Source of the DNA: an uncultured Pelagibacteraceae bacterium
GTDB lineage: Bacteria; Pseudomonadota; Alphaproteobacteria; Pelagibacterales; Pelagibacteraceae
Reading direction: 5' to 3'
Length of the DNA: 52,608 nt
NCBI GenBank assembly: GCA_902592275.1
Contig: CACJDW010000008.1
Coordinates: 1-52,608, forward strand
The notes under the pieces were generated by a model that had not been told where the DNA came from, did not search any database, and worked only from the letters and a program-made list of their open reading frames with translations. Below are positions 20,312 through 29,642 of this stretch, in pieces. A program made the position numbers and the translations under genes. Each line of letters opens with the position of its first letter. Within the stretch, counting starts at the first letter, position 1.

Positions 20312-20918
20312 AAAACCCATCATTGTTTTTGAGGGTATAGAAGGTAGTGGCAAAAGTCATCATATAAATAAAGTATCTAAATATTTAGACAAAAACAAAA
20401 TTAACTATATAAAGATAAGAGAACCAGGTGGAAGTCTTAATTCTGAAAAAATAAGGAGATTAATTTTAAATAAAAAATCTAATTTTAACATATATACTGA
20501 TTTACTTTTATATTTAGCAGCACGTAGTGAAAATATAAATCTTATAAAAAAATCATACAAAAAAAAAATTATTTTGATTGATAGATTCATAGACTCAACT
20601 ATTGCATATCAGCATTATGGTATGGGTGTTGATTTAAACATTATAAATATTATAAATAAATTTCTATTAAAAAACATTAAAGTCAATTTTACTTTCCTCA
20701 ATGTTGTAAATAAAAAAAATCTGTTTCAAAGATTAAAAAATAGAAAATCTCTCAATCGATATGATCAGTTTGATATGAATTTTTATAATAAAGTTCAAAA
20801 AGGTTTTTTGAAATTAGCTAAATCAAATAAAAAATTATACAAAATAATTGATTCTAATTTAGATATAAAAATAAATGAAGAATTAATAATAAATCAAATT
20901 AAAAAATTAATTAAATGA
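20304..20918 (+). CDS. tmk: Thymidylate kinase
   Basis: Phosphorylates dTMP to dTDP for DNA synthesis. The P-loop is FEGIEGSGKSHH (about residues 7-18), followed by the DR-type motif LIDRFIDSTIAYQ. Length is about 204 residues. Two starts are adjacent (GTG at 20301, ATG at 20304); the ATG is preferred and overlaps dac by 8 nt. The tmk-holB pair is common in bacteria. The sequence is unusually Lys/Asn/Ile rich but the core motifs are conserved. Confidence 0.93.
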   Translation: MSKKPIIVFEGIEGSGKSHHINKVSKYLDKNKINYIKIREPGGSLNSEKIRRLILNKKSNFNIYTDLLLYLAARSENINLIKKSYKKKIILIDRFIDSTIAYQHYGMGVDLNIINIINKFLLKNIKVNFTFLNVVNKKNLFQRLKNRKSLNRYDQFDMNFYNKVQKGFLKLAKSNKKLYKIIDSNLDIKINEELIINQIKKLIK

Positions 20919-21844
20919 ATTTAAATCCCCTAACTCAAATAAATTTATTTGAGCACAAAGAAGTTTTTAATCAATTATATAAATTATCTAAAAAAAATAC
21001 TTTGCCTAATAAAATTCTTTTATCTGGTGAAAAAGGTATTGGAAAATCAACATTAGCGTATCATTTAATTAATCTTGTATTATCGGAAAATGAAGAACAT
21101 CAATATGACTTTGAAAATAATAAAATTAATCCAAATAATAAGTCATACAAACTTATGCTAAATAAATCTAATCCAAATTTTTATTTAATTGATGTCTTAG
21201 AGGAAAAAAAAAATATTGATATAAATCAAATTAGGGAATTAATAATAAATCTAAATAAATCCTCATTTAATAATAAAAAGAGATTTGTTTTAATTGATAA
21301 TATTGAATTATTAAACTTAAATTCTATTAATGCTTTGTTAAAAATTTTAGAAGAACCTAATGAAAATATAAATTTTATTTTAATAAATAATAATAAAAGA
21401 GTGCTACCAACTCTTAAATCTAGATGTTTAAATTTCAAAGTTTTTTTAACAAAAGATCAGTCTATTAAAATTGTTAATCAATTACTAAATACTAACATAA
21501 ATACTATTATAAATAATGACTTATTTGATTATTACACTACACCTGGAAAATTATTTAAATTAATTAAATTATCTGAAGAATATGAGTTAAATCTTGTTAA
21601 TTTTGATTTAAAAAAAACACTAAAAACCATAATTAAAGATAAAATTTATAAAAAAGATAAATCAATTATTGAAACCATTTATTCTTTTATTGAACTTTAT
21701 TTTAGAAACAATATATCTATTGAAAATATTAGTCTGCTAAAGTCATATCATTATTTTTTAGAAAAAATTAATAATACTAGAACTTATAATTTAGATGAGG
21801 AAACATTGTTTATGGAATTTGAGGATAAAATATTAAATGGATAA
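20915..21844 (+). CDS. holB: DNA polymerase III delta' subunit
   Basis: Clamp-loader subunit that helps load the beta sliding clamp. The AAA+ core shows a P-loop-like SGEKGIGKSTLAYHL (about residues 40-54), the sensor region RFVLIDNIELLNLNSINALLKILEEPNENINFILI, and the arginine-finger-like SRC (LKSRCLNF). It overlaps tmk by 4 nt (ATGA), the classic tmk-holB coupling. Outside the AAA+ motifs it is poorly conserved and very AT-biased. 309 residues is normal. Confidence 0.9.
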   Translation: MNLNPLTQINLFEHKEVFNQLYKLSKKNTLPNKILLSGEKGIGKSTLAYHLINLVLSENEEHQYDFENNKINPNNKSYKLMLNKSNPNFYLIDVLEEKKNIDINQIRELIINLNKSSFNNKKRFVLIDNIELLNLNSINALLKILEEPNENINFILINNNKRVLPTLKSRCLNFKVFLTKDQSIKIVNQLLNTNINTIINNDLFDYYTTPGKLFKLIKLSEEYELNLVNFDLKKTLKTIIKDKIYKKDKSIIETIYSFIELYFRNNISIENISLLKSYHYFLEKINNTRTYNLDEETLFMEFEDKILNG

Positions 21845-23378
21845 AAATTATTATATTACCACGCCTATATACTACCCATCAGCCAAGCCTCATATGGGCC
21901 ATGCATATTCAAGTATTATAGCAGATTTTTTTGCAAGATTTAAAAAAATTGATGGTTATCAAGTTCATTTTCTTACTGGTACAGACGAACATGGTTTAAA
22001 AATTCAAAGATCTGCGGAAAAAGCAGGGAAGGAACCTTTGGTATTTTGTGATCAAATTAGTCAAACTTTTAGAGATCTTTCTGATACTTTGAATTTATCA
22101 AATACTGATTTTATAAGAACTACAGAAGCTAGACATAAAAAAACAGTTCAACATCTTTGGAACGAACTTGAAAAAAATGATGATATATATTTATCAAATT
22201 ATTCTGGATGGTATTCAGTATCGGATGAAGCTTTTTATAACGAAGACGAAATTGAAGAAATAGACGGAAAAAAAATTGCTATTTCATCAAAATCTCCTGT
22301 TGAATGGATTGAAGAAGAATCTTATTTTTTTAGACTTTCAAAGTGGGAAAAACCTTTATTAGACTATTATGAAGCTAATCCAGATTTTATTTCTCCAGAA
22401 TCTAGGAAAAATGAAGTTATTAGTTTTGTAAAAAGTGGTCTTAAAGATCTTTCTGTAAGTAGAAAAAGTTTTTCATGGGGTATACCCGTTCCAAATAATA
22501 AAAACCACGTTATATATGTTTGGCTTGACGCTTTAACAAATTATTTAAGTGCGTTAAACTATCCTAATATAGATGACGATTTATTTAAAACATTTTGGCC
22601 AGCCTCAATACATTTAATTGGAAAAGATATACTCAGATTCCATGCTGTTTATTGGCCTGCCTTTTTATTAGCTGCAAAAATTGATTTACCAAAGAGAGTT
22701 TACGGGCATGGATGGATATTATCAGGGGAAGAAAAAATGTCTAAATCTAAAGGAAATATTCTTGATCCACTTGAAATAATTAGAGAATATGGTCTAGATC
22801 CTCTAAGATACTATTTAATAAAAGAAGTTTCTTTTGGCAATGATGGAAATATATCTCAAGAAAGACTAGAAGATTGTATTAACAGTGATCTAGCGAACAA
22901 TTATGGAAATTTATGTCAACGTGTAACTGCTTTTGCAATTAAAAATTGTGATGGAAAAATTCCATTAGAAATTAAATTTGATGATGATGATCTTATAATA
23001 CTAAATAAGTACAAAGATAATTTAGACAATATTAGGACTCAAATTGATAATCAAAATATTAATTTCTACATTGATTATATTGTAAATTCACTTTTTGAGG
23101 CTAACAAATATTTTAATGACCAAGAACCATGGAAAAAGAAAGATGATATAATTAGATTAAACACTATTGTTTACACATCTTTAGAAATTGTTAGAAAAAT
23201 AAGTTTTTTATTATATCCAATTATTCCTGAGTCTTCTTTAAAGGCATTAAAGATTTTTGACATTAATGAAAAAAATATAAAATTAGATTTAGTTTCTAAT
23301 AATGAGTATTTAACAAAAGGTAATAATATTAATAAAATAGACATACTTTTTAAAAAAATAGAAAATAAAAATGATTGA
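21837..23378 (+). CDS. metG: Methionyl-tRNA synthetase
   Basis: Charges tRNA-Met. Class I motifs are clear: the HIGH equivalent HMGH in YYPSAKPHMGHA (residues about 12-23) and KMSKSKGN near residue 300. The 513-residue protein has no zinc-knuckle cysteines in the connective-peptide region, as in the MetG2 subtype, and lacks the C-terminal tRNA-binding (Trbp111-like) extension. It overlaps holB and tatD by 8 nt each, so translation of the three is coupled. Confidence 0.95.
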   Translation: MDKNYYITTPIYYPSAKPHMGHAYSSIIADFFARFKKIDGYQVHFLTGTDEHGLKIQRSAEKAGKEPLVFCDQISQTFRDLSDTLNLSNTDFIRTTEARHKKTVQHLWNELEKNDDIYLSNYSGWYSVSDEAFYNEDEIEEIDGKKIAISSKSPVEWIEEESYFFRLSKWEKPLLDYYEANPDFISPESRKNEVISFVKSGLKDLSVSRKSFSWGIPVPNNKNHVIYVWLDALTNYLSALNYPNIDDDLFKTFWPASIHLIGKDILRFHAVYWPAFLLAAKIDLPKRVYGHGWILSGEEKMSKSKGNILDPLEIIREYGLDPLRYYLIKEVSFGNDGNISQERLEDCINSDLANNYGNLCQRVTAFAIKNCDGKIPLEIKFDDDDLIILNKYKDNLDNIRTQIDNQNINFYIDYIVNSLFEANKYFNDQEPWKKKDDIIRLNTIVYTSLEIVRKISFLLYPIIPESSLKALKIFDINEKNIKLDLVSNNEYLTKGNNINKIDILFKKIENKND

Positions 23379-24132
23379 TTCACACTGTCATCTAGATCAT
23401 GAACCATTATTAAGTGATTTAGCTAATGTAATACAAAGATCAAAAGAAGTAGGTATAGAAAAATTACTAACTATCTCAACTTCGTTTGAAAGTTTTTCTA
23501 AAGTAAAAGATTTAGTTAATAAAGACGATATGATATATGGTACTATTGGAATTCATCCTCATGAAAGCTCCACAGATATTATCACCTCAAAGCAGATCAT
23601 TGAAAGTCTTAATGAAAACTCAAAAATTATTGGAATTGGAGAAACTGGGTTAGATTTTTATTATAATAATAGTGAAAAAGACAAGCAGATAGAAAGTTTT
23701 AAACAACATATTGATGCATCCATAAAAACCAATATTCCATTAATTGTTCATTCAAGAGACGCAGAAAAAGAGACTTTTGAGATTTTAAATGAATATAAAA
23801 ATGAAAACCTCAAAATTTTGATGCATTGTTTTACAGGGTCAAAAAAATTCGCAGAAAAACTACTTACTTTTAATTCTTATTTTTCAGCTAGTGGCATTAT
23901 TACTTTTAAAAACTCATTAGATTTACAAGATACTTTCAAATCTATTCCAATAGATAATATTTTAATTGAGACTGATAGTCCCTTTTTAGCGCCAGTTCCT
24001 AAACGAGGAAAAAATAATGAACCATCATTTATTGATTTTACTGCTGCCAAATTAGCTGAGATTAAAAATATATCCAAAAAGAATCTTATTAAAAAAACTA
24101 CAGATAACTTTAATAAACTTTTTTTTAATTAA
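23371..24132 (+). CDS. tatD: TatD-family metal-dependent hydrolase (DNase)
   Basis: TIM-barrel hydrolase of the TatD/YcfH family, associated with DNA exonuclease activity. Metal-ligand motifs are in place: HCHLD (residues 4-8), GETGLDFYY, IVHSRDAE, MHCFTGS and ETDSPFLAPVPKRGK. Length 253 is typical. The metG-tatD-MBL order is widespread in alphaproteobacteria, and here metG and tatD overlap by 8 nt. The physiological substrate is uncertain. Confidence 0.92.
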   Translation: MIDSHCHLDHEPLLSDLANVIQRSKEVGIEKLLTISTSFESFSKVKDLVNKDDMIYGTIGIHPHESSTDIITSKQIIESLNENSKIIGIGETGLDFYYNNSEKDKQIESFKQHIDASIKTNIPLIVHSRDAEKETFEILNEYKNENLKILMHCFTGSKKFAEKLLTFNSYFSASGIITFKNSLDLQDTFKSIPIDNILIETDSPFLAPVPKRGKNNEPSFIDFTAAKLAEIKNISKKNLIKKTTDNFNKLFFN

Positions 24133-24136
24133 AATT

Positions 24137-24907
24137 ATGAAATTTATAATTTTAGGGTGTGGTAGTTCAATGGGTGTACCAAGACCAGATGGTTTTTTTG
24201 GAAATTGTGATCCAAAAAATAAAAAAAATTATCGAACAAGATGTTCTGCATTATTAAAATCTTCTCAAGAAAATATATTAATTGATACTTCTCCAGATTT
24301 ACGTCAACAAATGTTAAGACACAATATTAAAAAAGTCGATAAAGTTCTTTATTCACATTTTCACGGTGATCAAACACATGGCATTAATGATTTAAGATCA
24401 TTTTATATCAATAATAAAAACCAAATTAATGTATTTGCAGACTTATCTACGCGTAAATATTTAAAAAATAATTTTGGGTATGTTTTTAAATCTTATTACA
24501 AAGAATATCCTGCAATTTTAAAACTAAACAAATTACCAAAAAATATATTTACAAAAAATAATAATAAAAAAATTAGTATTCGATCAATTATGGTTGAACA
24601 TGGAAAAGTCAAATCTAATTGTTTTATTATTGACAAAAAACTAGCATACATAAGCGATGTAAGCAAAATTCATGATAAAGATTATAAATATTTTAAAAAT
24701 CTTCAGTATTTAATCATTGATTGCTTGTGGTACAATTTTCATCCATCTCACTTTAATTTAGAAACATCACTGGCCGTAATTAAAAAATTCAAACCCAAAA
24801 AAGCAATTCTTACAAATTTGTCACCAGTATTAGATTATAAAGCACTTAAAAAAATTATACCAAATAATGTTATCCCAGCATATGATGGATTAACAATAAA
24901 CTTATAA
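24137..24907 (+). CDS. MBL-fold metallo-hydrolase (PhnP-like)
   Basis: Metallo-beta-lactamase-fold hydrolase of the PhnP/phosphoribosyl cyclic phosphodiesterase group. Visible features are the GCGSSMGVPRPDGFFGNCDP N-terminus, LIDTSPDLRQQML, the metal motif SHFHGDQTHGINDLR (H74, H76, D78), and a late DCLWYNFHPSHFNLE segment. The position usually occupied by the last histidine of HxHxDH is Gln79. It follows tatD by 4 nt and ends overlapping the convergent glutathione peroxidase gene by 6 nt. The exact substrate cannot be inferred. Confidence 0.85.
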   Translation: MKFIILGCGSSMGVPRPDGFFGNCDPKNKKNYRTRCSALLKSSQENILIDTSPDLRQQMLRHNIKKVDKVLYSHFHGDQTHGINDLRSFYINNKNQINVFADLSTRKYLKNNFGYVFKSYYKEYPAILKLNKLPKNIFTKNNNKKISIRSIMVEHGKVKSNCFIIDKKLAYISDVSKIHDKDYKYFKNLQYLIIDCLWYNFHPSHFNLETSLAVIKKFKPKKAILTNLSPVLDYKALKKIIPNNVIPAYDGLTINL

Positions 24908-25444
24908 AATACTTTCTATAGCTTTAATTATTTTTTTTGAAGTTGGTTTTGTAAATGATGCAAATGTGTCTTGAACTTTACCCTCCTTATTAATCAAGAT
25001 TTTATGAAAATTCCATTTTGGTTCAGCCGATTTACCATGATTTTCTTTTGCCCATTTAAAAAGTTCATGAGCATTTTTACCTTTAACCTCAGTCAATGTT
25101 GTCAGAGGGAAGTTAATATTAAAATTTACCTCACAAAATTCTTTAATATCTGCATTATTATTTTTTTCTTGATTAAACGAATTAGATGGAACACCAAGAA
25201 CAATCAAACCTTTTTCTTTATATAAATCCCACAATTCCTGTAATTCATCGTATTGTTTTGTAAATCCACAATAACTAGCTGTATTTACAACTAAAATAAT
25301 TTTATTTTTATAATCTTCAAAATTTATTATTTCACCAGTTATACTTTCTATACTGAAATCATAAAACTTTTTTTCATAATTTGCGGTTGCTGAGGATTTA
25401 AATATAAACATTAGTATAGAAAATAGAAAAATTACTTTTCTCAT
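24902..25444 (-). CDS. Glutathione peroxidase family protein, exported
   Basis: Thiol peroxidase that reduces peroxides. The peroxidatic cysteine lies in NTASYCGFTKQYDELQ (Cys, not selenocysteine), with downstream KGLIVLGVPSNSFNQEK and the WNFHKILI tryptophan/asparagine motif. An N-terminal signal peptide (about residues 1-20) suggests a periplasmic location. Length 180 is normal for the BtuE/Gpx family. Its start overlaps the nhaA stop by 4 nt, so it is the distal gene of an nhaA-gpx unit. Confidence 0.92.
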   Translation of the reverse strand: MRKVIFLFSILMFIFKSSATANYEKKFYDFSIESITGEIINFEDYKNKIILVVNTASYCGFTKQYDELQELWDLYKEKGLIVLGVPSNSFNQEKNNNADIKEFCEVNFNINFPLTTLTEVKGKNAHELFKWAKENHGKSAEPKWNFHKILINKEGKVQDTFASFTKPTSKKIIKAIESIL

Positions 25445-26622
25445 TTATTAGGTTTATTGGGCGTAAGTAATATTAAAAAATAACCGAATAAAGTTGATAA
25501 CAATGATCCAGTTAATACACCAATTTTTACTCCATCCATATATTGCATGTTTTCAGCAAAAGCTAAATTTCCAACAAATAAACTCATTGTGAAACCAATT
25601 CCAGTAAGAACTCCTACACCATAAAAATTGTACCAACTTGTATCGTTTGGCATTTGAGCTACTTTCAATTTTATAGATATATAAGAGAACACAAAAACAC
25701 CTAATTGTTTACCAAGGAATAATCCTAATACGATACCTAGGGGAACCTTATCAAGTAATGAAGCGAACGATAAACCTTCAAGAGATACACCAGCATTTGC
25801 AAATGCAAATAAAGGCATTATTCCGAAAGCAACATATGGACTAATTGCGTGTTCAATTTTTATTAATAATGAAAAATCTTTTTCTTTTTTTCTATGAGGA
25901 ATTGTCATAGCTAACAAAACTCCAGCAATCGTTGCGTGTATTCCTGAGTTATGTGTAAAATCCCAAAGAAAAAGTCCTACAACCAAGTAAGGTAGAAACT
26001 TTTTAATGTTAAATTTATTAATTAATAACAAAACAATAAACGCTAATAACATTAAAGTTAAATACTTAATGCTCAAATCTCCGGAGTAGAATAGGGCGAT
26101 AATTACTATTGCTCCTAAATCATCAATTATAGCTAAAGCGGTTAAAAATACTTTTAATGATAAAGGAACTCTTTTACCTAATAAAGATAAAACTCCTAAA
26201 GAAAAAGCAATGTCTGTAGCTGATGGAATTGCCCATCCATTTAAAGTTTCACTATCACCTAAATTTATAAAAACATAAAACAGTGCAGGAACCAACATTC
26301 CTCCTACAGCAGCAATTATGGGCAATAAAGCTTGTTTAATATTAGAAAGTTCACCTTGTAAAAATTCTCTTTTAATTTCTAAAGTAACAAAGAAAAAGAA
26401 AATTGCCATCAAAGCATCATTGATCCAATGCAATACTGATAATTTTAATCCAAAATTATTAATACCTATAAATAAATACTTGTTTAGAGTAGCAAAATAT
26501 AGATCTGCTAGTCCAGAATTGCTTATAAACAATGCAATTATTGCAGCAAACAACAATACAAGTCCACTTGCAGCTTCTAATTTAAAAAACCATCTAAAAG
26601 GCTTAGATATATAATTAATCAT
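25441..26622 (-). CDS. nhaA: Na+/H+ antiporter NhaA
   Basis: Inner-membrane sodium/proton antiporter for pH and sodium homeostasis, sensible in a marine cell. The 393-residue protein has about twelve helices. Functional motifs include PSATDIAFSLGVLSLLG and AIIDDLGAIVIIALFY, which carries the paired aspartates of the ion site, and the late GIGFTMSLFV segment. It lies 6 nt after the zinc-ribbon protein gene and overlaps gpx by 4 nt on the same strand. Confidence 0.95.
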   Translation of the reverse strand: MINYISKPFRWFFKLEAASGLVLLFAAIIALFISNSGLADLYFATLNKYLFIGINNFGLKLSVLHWINDALMAIFFFFVTLEIKREFLQGELSNIKQALLPIIAAVGGMLVPALFYVFINLGDSETLNGWAIPSATDIAFSLGVLSLLGKRVPLSLKVFLTALAIIDDLGAIVIIALFYSGDLSIKYLTLMLLAFIVLLLINKFNIKKFLPYLVVGLFLWDFTHNSGIHATIAGVLLAMTIPHRKKEKDFSLLIKIEHAISPYVAFGIMPLFAFANAGVSLEGLSFASLLDKVPLGIVLGLFLGKQLGVFVFSYISIKLKVAQMPNDTSWYNFYGVGVLTGIGFTMSLFVGNLAFAENMQYMDGVKIGVLTGSLLSTLFGYFLILLTPNKPNK

Positions 26623-26628
26623 AAAAAA

Positions 26629-27120
26629 TTAAATTAGGTCTATAATAAATAGTTTTATATCTTGCAATGTTTCAAAAAGGTTAAATAAAACAATTTCTAA
26701 TCCAGGAAACACATTAATTAATGGAATTTTTAGCGTATCTAGCAAAATAATTAGTGCTAAAATTGATATAATAAATACCATCAAATATGAAAAAAATTTA
26801 GATCCTTTATTTTCATTTTCCAATTTTTTAACCTTTTTTGGAATTTCTTTTGAGGTTTTGTTTGTTATTTTAGGTTCTATTATTTTTTCTTTCTGTAAGT
26901 TTTTGCTAAATTTTAGATTTTTGTCATTTGTTTCAATAGCTGGTTCTATTATGTTTTCAGAAATATTTTCATTTAATGTTAATGGTGCTCTGCTTTCTTT
27001 TTTTGGTTTGTAAAACCAAATTTTTTCACATGATCCGCATTGTAGTTCTCGTCCTTCTTGAGGTATTAATGAACTATCAATTTTGAATTGTTTCTTTTCG
27101 CAAGGACATGTAATAATCAT
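26629..27120 (-). CDS. Zinc-ribbon (MJ0042-type) single-pass membrane protein
   Basis: A 163-residue protein of unknown function. The N-terminal zinc ribbon has cysteines at 4, 6, 28 and 31 (CPC...CGSC, with W35 in the usual IWFYKP context); the first pair is C-P-C instead of the more common CxxC. A charged, Lys/Glu-rich linker (about 40-108) precedes a C-terminal membrane helix (about 110-132). Alphaproteobacterial proteins of this layout are often DUF3426-like. It is first in an apparent operon with nhaA and gpx. Confidence 0.75.
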   Translation of the reverse strand: MIITCPCEKKQFKIDSSLIPQEGRELQCGSCEKIWFYKPKKESRAPLTLNENISENIIEPAIETNDKNLKFSKNLQKEKIIEPKITNKTSKEIPKKVKKLENENKGSKFFSYLMVFIISILALIILLDTLKIPLINVFPGLEIVLFNLFETLQDIKLFIIDLI

Positions 27121-27177
27121 GCTTCGTTATATACCAGATTTTAGTCAAATTTCTTTTAATTTTGGTGTCTTTATACA

Positions 27178-27205
27178 TTGAAATTATCAATAACTGCTGT
27201 ATTAG
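27178..27205 (+). promoter_or_regulatory. Possible promoter of tRNA-Pro
   Basis: TTGAAA at 27178-27183 and TATTAG at 27200-27205 are separated by 16 bp, about ten bases before the tRNA 5' end. Weak but well placed; inferred from sequence only. Confidence 0.35.
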
Positions 27206-27214
27206 TACTCGGAT

Positions 27215-27291
<77 letters not shown>

Positions 27292-27297
27292 TCTGTT

Positions 27298-27579
27298 ATG
27301 AAAAAAGCTATTATTTATATTCCTAATAAAAATCCAATGCAATCAGGCTTAGCTAAAAACAATAAATGGATATTGGAGTATAAAACTGAAGATCCTACAA
27401 AGAATCCTTTGATGGGTTGGGAAAGTTCTTCTGATACTTATACAGAGATAAAGTTAGAGTTTTCTTCTAAAGAGCTTGCAATTAATTATGCAAAAAAAAA
27501 GAAAATTGATTTTGAATTAATTGAACCAAGAAAAAGAAAAACTGTAAAAAAATCTTACGCTGATAATTTTCTTAAATAA
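27298..27579 (+). CDS. NDUFS4-like accessory subunit of respiratory complex I
   Basis: The 93-residue protein matches the ETC complex I subunit family (mitochondrial NDUFS4/18-kDa homologue) found in alphaproteobacteria. Diagnostic segments are W-x-L-E-Y (WILEYKTEDPTKNPLMGWESSSDT) and the C-terminal AINYAKKKKIDFEL-RKRK region. It probably binds the peripheral arm of NADH:quinone oxidoreductase. It starts 6 nt after tRNA-Pro and precedes the SbmA-like gene by 3 nt. Confidence 0.88.
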   Translation: MKKAIIYIPNKNPMQSGLAKNNKWILEYKTEDPTKNPLMGWESSSDTYTEIKLEFSSKELAINYAKKKKIDFELIEPRKRKTVKKSYADNFLK

Positions 27580-27582
27580 AAA

Positions 27583-28575
27583 ATGTTTAGATTTTTCACA
27601 GAAAAGAGTTGGTTTTATTGGTCTTGGATAGGTTCTTTTATTATCCTTTCATCACTTTGGGTTCAAGTTGAAATAGATGTCAAAATAAATGAGTGGTTTG
27701 GTGTGTTTTATGACATGATACAGAAAGCTCTTGCAGAGCCAAATGCAGTTTCGATTGAAGAATATTTTGCAAGCCTATTTTCATTTATTACCTTGGCAGC
27801 CATGTACATTGCTGTTTATGTAGCTATTAGTTTCTTTACAGCTCATTATTTATTTAGATGGAGAACATCGATGGTAGAGTGGTATCACTCTGTATATGAC
27901 AAAGCACGTAAAATTGAAGGTGCATCACAAAGGGTTCAAGAGGATACTATTAAATTTACAAGAATAATGGAGGGATTAGGCACAAGTTTAATAGAGTCTA
28001 TAATGATTTTGATACAATTTATTCCCATATTATTTGGTTTAAGTGTGGGTATACCAATTTTCTTTTTTGGAGAATGGGAATATGGACTAATAGTAGGAGC
28101 ATTGATTTGGACTATTGGGGGAACTGTTTTTTTAATTGTTCTGGGCTTAATATTAAGACTAGTTGGTATCGAATATGATTTACAAAAACAAGAAGCTGCA
28201 TATAGAAAAATTTTAGTTATTGCTGAGGATGATGGAAATGTGAGACCAAAAACAATAGATGAATTATTTGATGATGTTCGTAAAATTCATTTTTTAAGTT
28301 ATTTAAGATATCTATATTTTAATATTGGGCGAATTGCTTATTTACAAGCAAATGTTTTATCTGCATATGTTTTTTTAGCTCCAGCTATAGTTGCGGGTGT
28401 TGTTACATTAGGTGTTATGCAGCAAATTATAAGAGCGTTTGGAAGAGTTGAGGGATCTATGCAATATTTATTAAAAGCTTGGCCAACCATAATAGAACTT
28501 GCTAGTGTTTATAAACGTTTAAGAGAATTTGAGTCTAAAATAAATCAAGAAGATTTAGTTGATGAAAAAATTTAA
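27583..28575 (+). CDS. SbmA/BacA-like peptide transporter
   Basis: Inner-membrane protein of the SbmA/BacA family, proton-driven importers of peptides and peptide antibiotics, related to the membrane part of ABC exporters but without an ATPase domain. Family motifs include FFTAHYLFRWRTSMVEWYHS, GASQRVQEDTIKFTRIMEGLG, and LGVMQQIIRAFGRVEGSMQYLL. Several helices are visible. At 330 residues it is shorter than E. coli SbmA (about 406), mainly at the termini. Its stop overlaps the glpX start by one base. Confidence 0.85.
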   Translation: MFRFFTEKSWFYWSWIGSFIILSSLWVQVEIDVKINEWFGVFYDMIQKALAEPNAVSIEEYFASLFSFITLAAMYIAVYVAISFFTAHYLFRWRTSMVEWYHSVYDKARKIEGASQRVQEDTIKFTRIMEGLGTSLIESIMILIQFIPILFGLSVGIPIFFFGEWEYGLIVGALIWTIGGTVFLIVLGLILRLVGIEYDLQKQEAAYRKILVIAEDDGNVRPKTIDELFDDVRKIHFLSYLRYLYFNIGRIAYLQANVLSAYVFLAPAIVAGVVTLGVMQQIIRAFGRVEGSMQYLLKAWPTIIELASVYKRLREFESKINQEDLVDEKI

Positions 28576-29516
28576 TGGCAATTGATAAAAATTTAATTGA
28601 TCAATTTATTAGAGTTACCACAAAAGCAGCTTTATCTTCCTCATATTTAGTTGGTAAAAAAGATAAAATTGCAGCTGATAAAGCTGCAGTAGACTCCATG
28701 AGATCTGAGTTAAATAAAATGAACATTCAGGGAGAAATAGTTATAGGTGAAGGCGAATTAGATGAAGCACCAATGCTATATATTGGTGAAAAAGTTGGCA
28801 ATAAAAATGGTCCTGAGCTAGATATTGCTGTTGATCCTTTGGAAGGTACAAACTTTGCTGCAAATAATCTTCCAGGTGCGCTATCAGTTATTGCTATTTC
28901 AGAAAAAAATAATTTATTAAATGCACCTGAAACGTATATGGAGAAAATTTCAACTAGAGTAACAGAAAAAAATGTTATTGATTTAGATTATTCAGTTAAA
29001 AAAAATATTTGTAATTTAAGTGACTACTTAAATAAAAATCCTGAAAATATTACCGCATGTATACTTGATAGGCCAAGACATATTAAAATAATTGATGAGC
29101 TAAAAGAATTAAAAGTTAAGCTAAAATTAATTTCAGACGGTGATGTTTCAGGAGCTTTATTGGTTACAGATAATAGATACAATGTTGATATATTCTTGGG
29201 AATTGGAGGTGGGCCAGAAGGTGTATTAGCTGCTTCAGCTTTAGATTCTTTTGGTTGTAGTTTTCAAGGAAGATTTTTATTTGAAACTGATGAAGATAAA
29301 TCTAGAGCAAAAAAAATGGGTATAAATGACCTAAATAAAAAATATGAATTAAATGAAATAGTTTCTGGTGATTCTATTTTCTGCGCAACTGGTATTACTT
29401 CAGGCGACCTTGTTTCAGGAATAGAAATCCAAGGTAATGAATTTATTTCAGAGACTTTAGTGACACATAAATCATCTGGCCTAAAAAAAGTCATAAAACA
29501 GAAACAAAATATATAA
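28575..29516 (+). CDS. glpX: Class II fructose-1,6-bisphosphatase
   Basis: Hydrolyses fructose-1,6-bisphosphate in gluconeogenesis. GlpX motifs are clear: GEGELDEAPMLYIGE, AVDPLEGTNFAA (metal and phosphate binding), DRPRH, and LGIGGGPEGVLAASAL. Length 313 is typical. It overlaps the SbmA-like gene by one base (TAATG) and is followed by tRNA-Glu 47 nt downstream. Confidence 0.95.
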   Translation: MAIDKNLIDQFIRVTTKAALSSSYLVGKKDKIAADKAAVDSMRSELNKMNIQGEIVIGEGELDEAPMLYIGEKVGNKNGPELDIAVDPLEGTNFAANNLPGALSVIAISEKNNLLNAPETYMEKISTRVTEKNVIDLDYSVKKNICNLSDYLNKNPENITACILDRPRHIKIIDELKELKVKLKLISDGDVSGALLVTDNRYNVDIFLGIGGGPEGVLAASALDSFGCSFQGRFLFETDEDKSRAKKMGINDLNKKYELNEIVSGDSIFCATGITSGDLVSGIEIQGNEFISETLVTHKSSGLKKVIKQKQNI

Positions 29517-29563
29517 TGATAAGCTTGATTAATTATTGATTTTACAATAAAAAGCAGCAATTC

Positions 29564-29638
29564 GGTCCCTTCGTCTATCGGTTAGGACACGTGGTTTTCA
29601 TCCTCGAAAGAGGGGTTCGATTCCCCTAGGGACCGCCA
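29564..29638 (+). tRNA. tRNA-Glu (anticodon TTC)
   Basis: A 75-nt cloverleaf with encoded CCA. Acceptor stem GGTCCCT/AGGGACC is perfect, with G discriminator. The anticodon loop TTTTCAT carries TTC. The anticodon stem CGTGG/CCTCG has a central T-T mismatch (29-41). T arm AGGGG-TTCGATT-CCCCT. A TACAAT box at 29543 may be its -10. It marks the left edge of the glycosyltransferase/integrase region. Confidence 0.95.
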
Positions 29639-29642
29639 AAAA

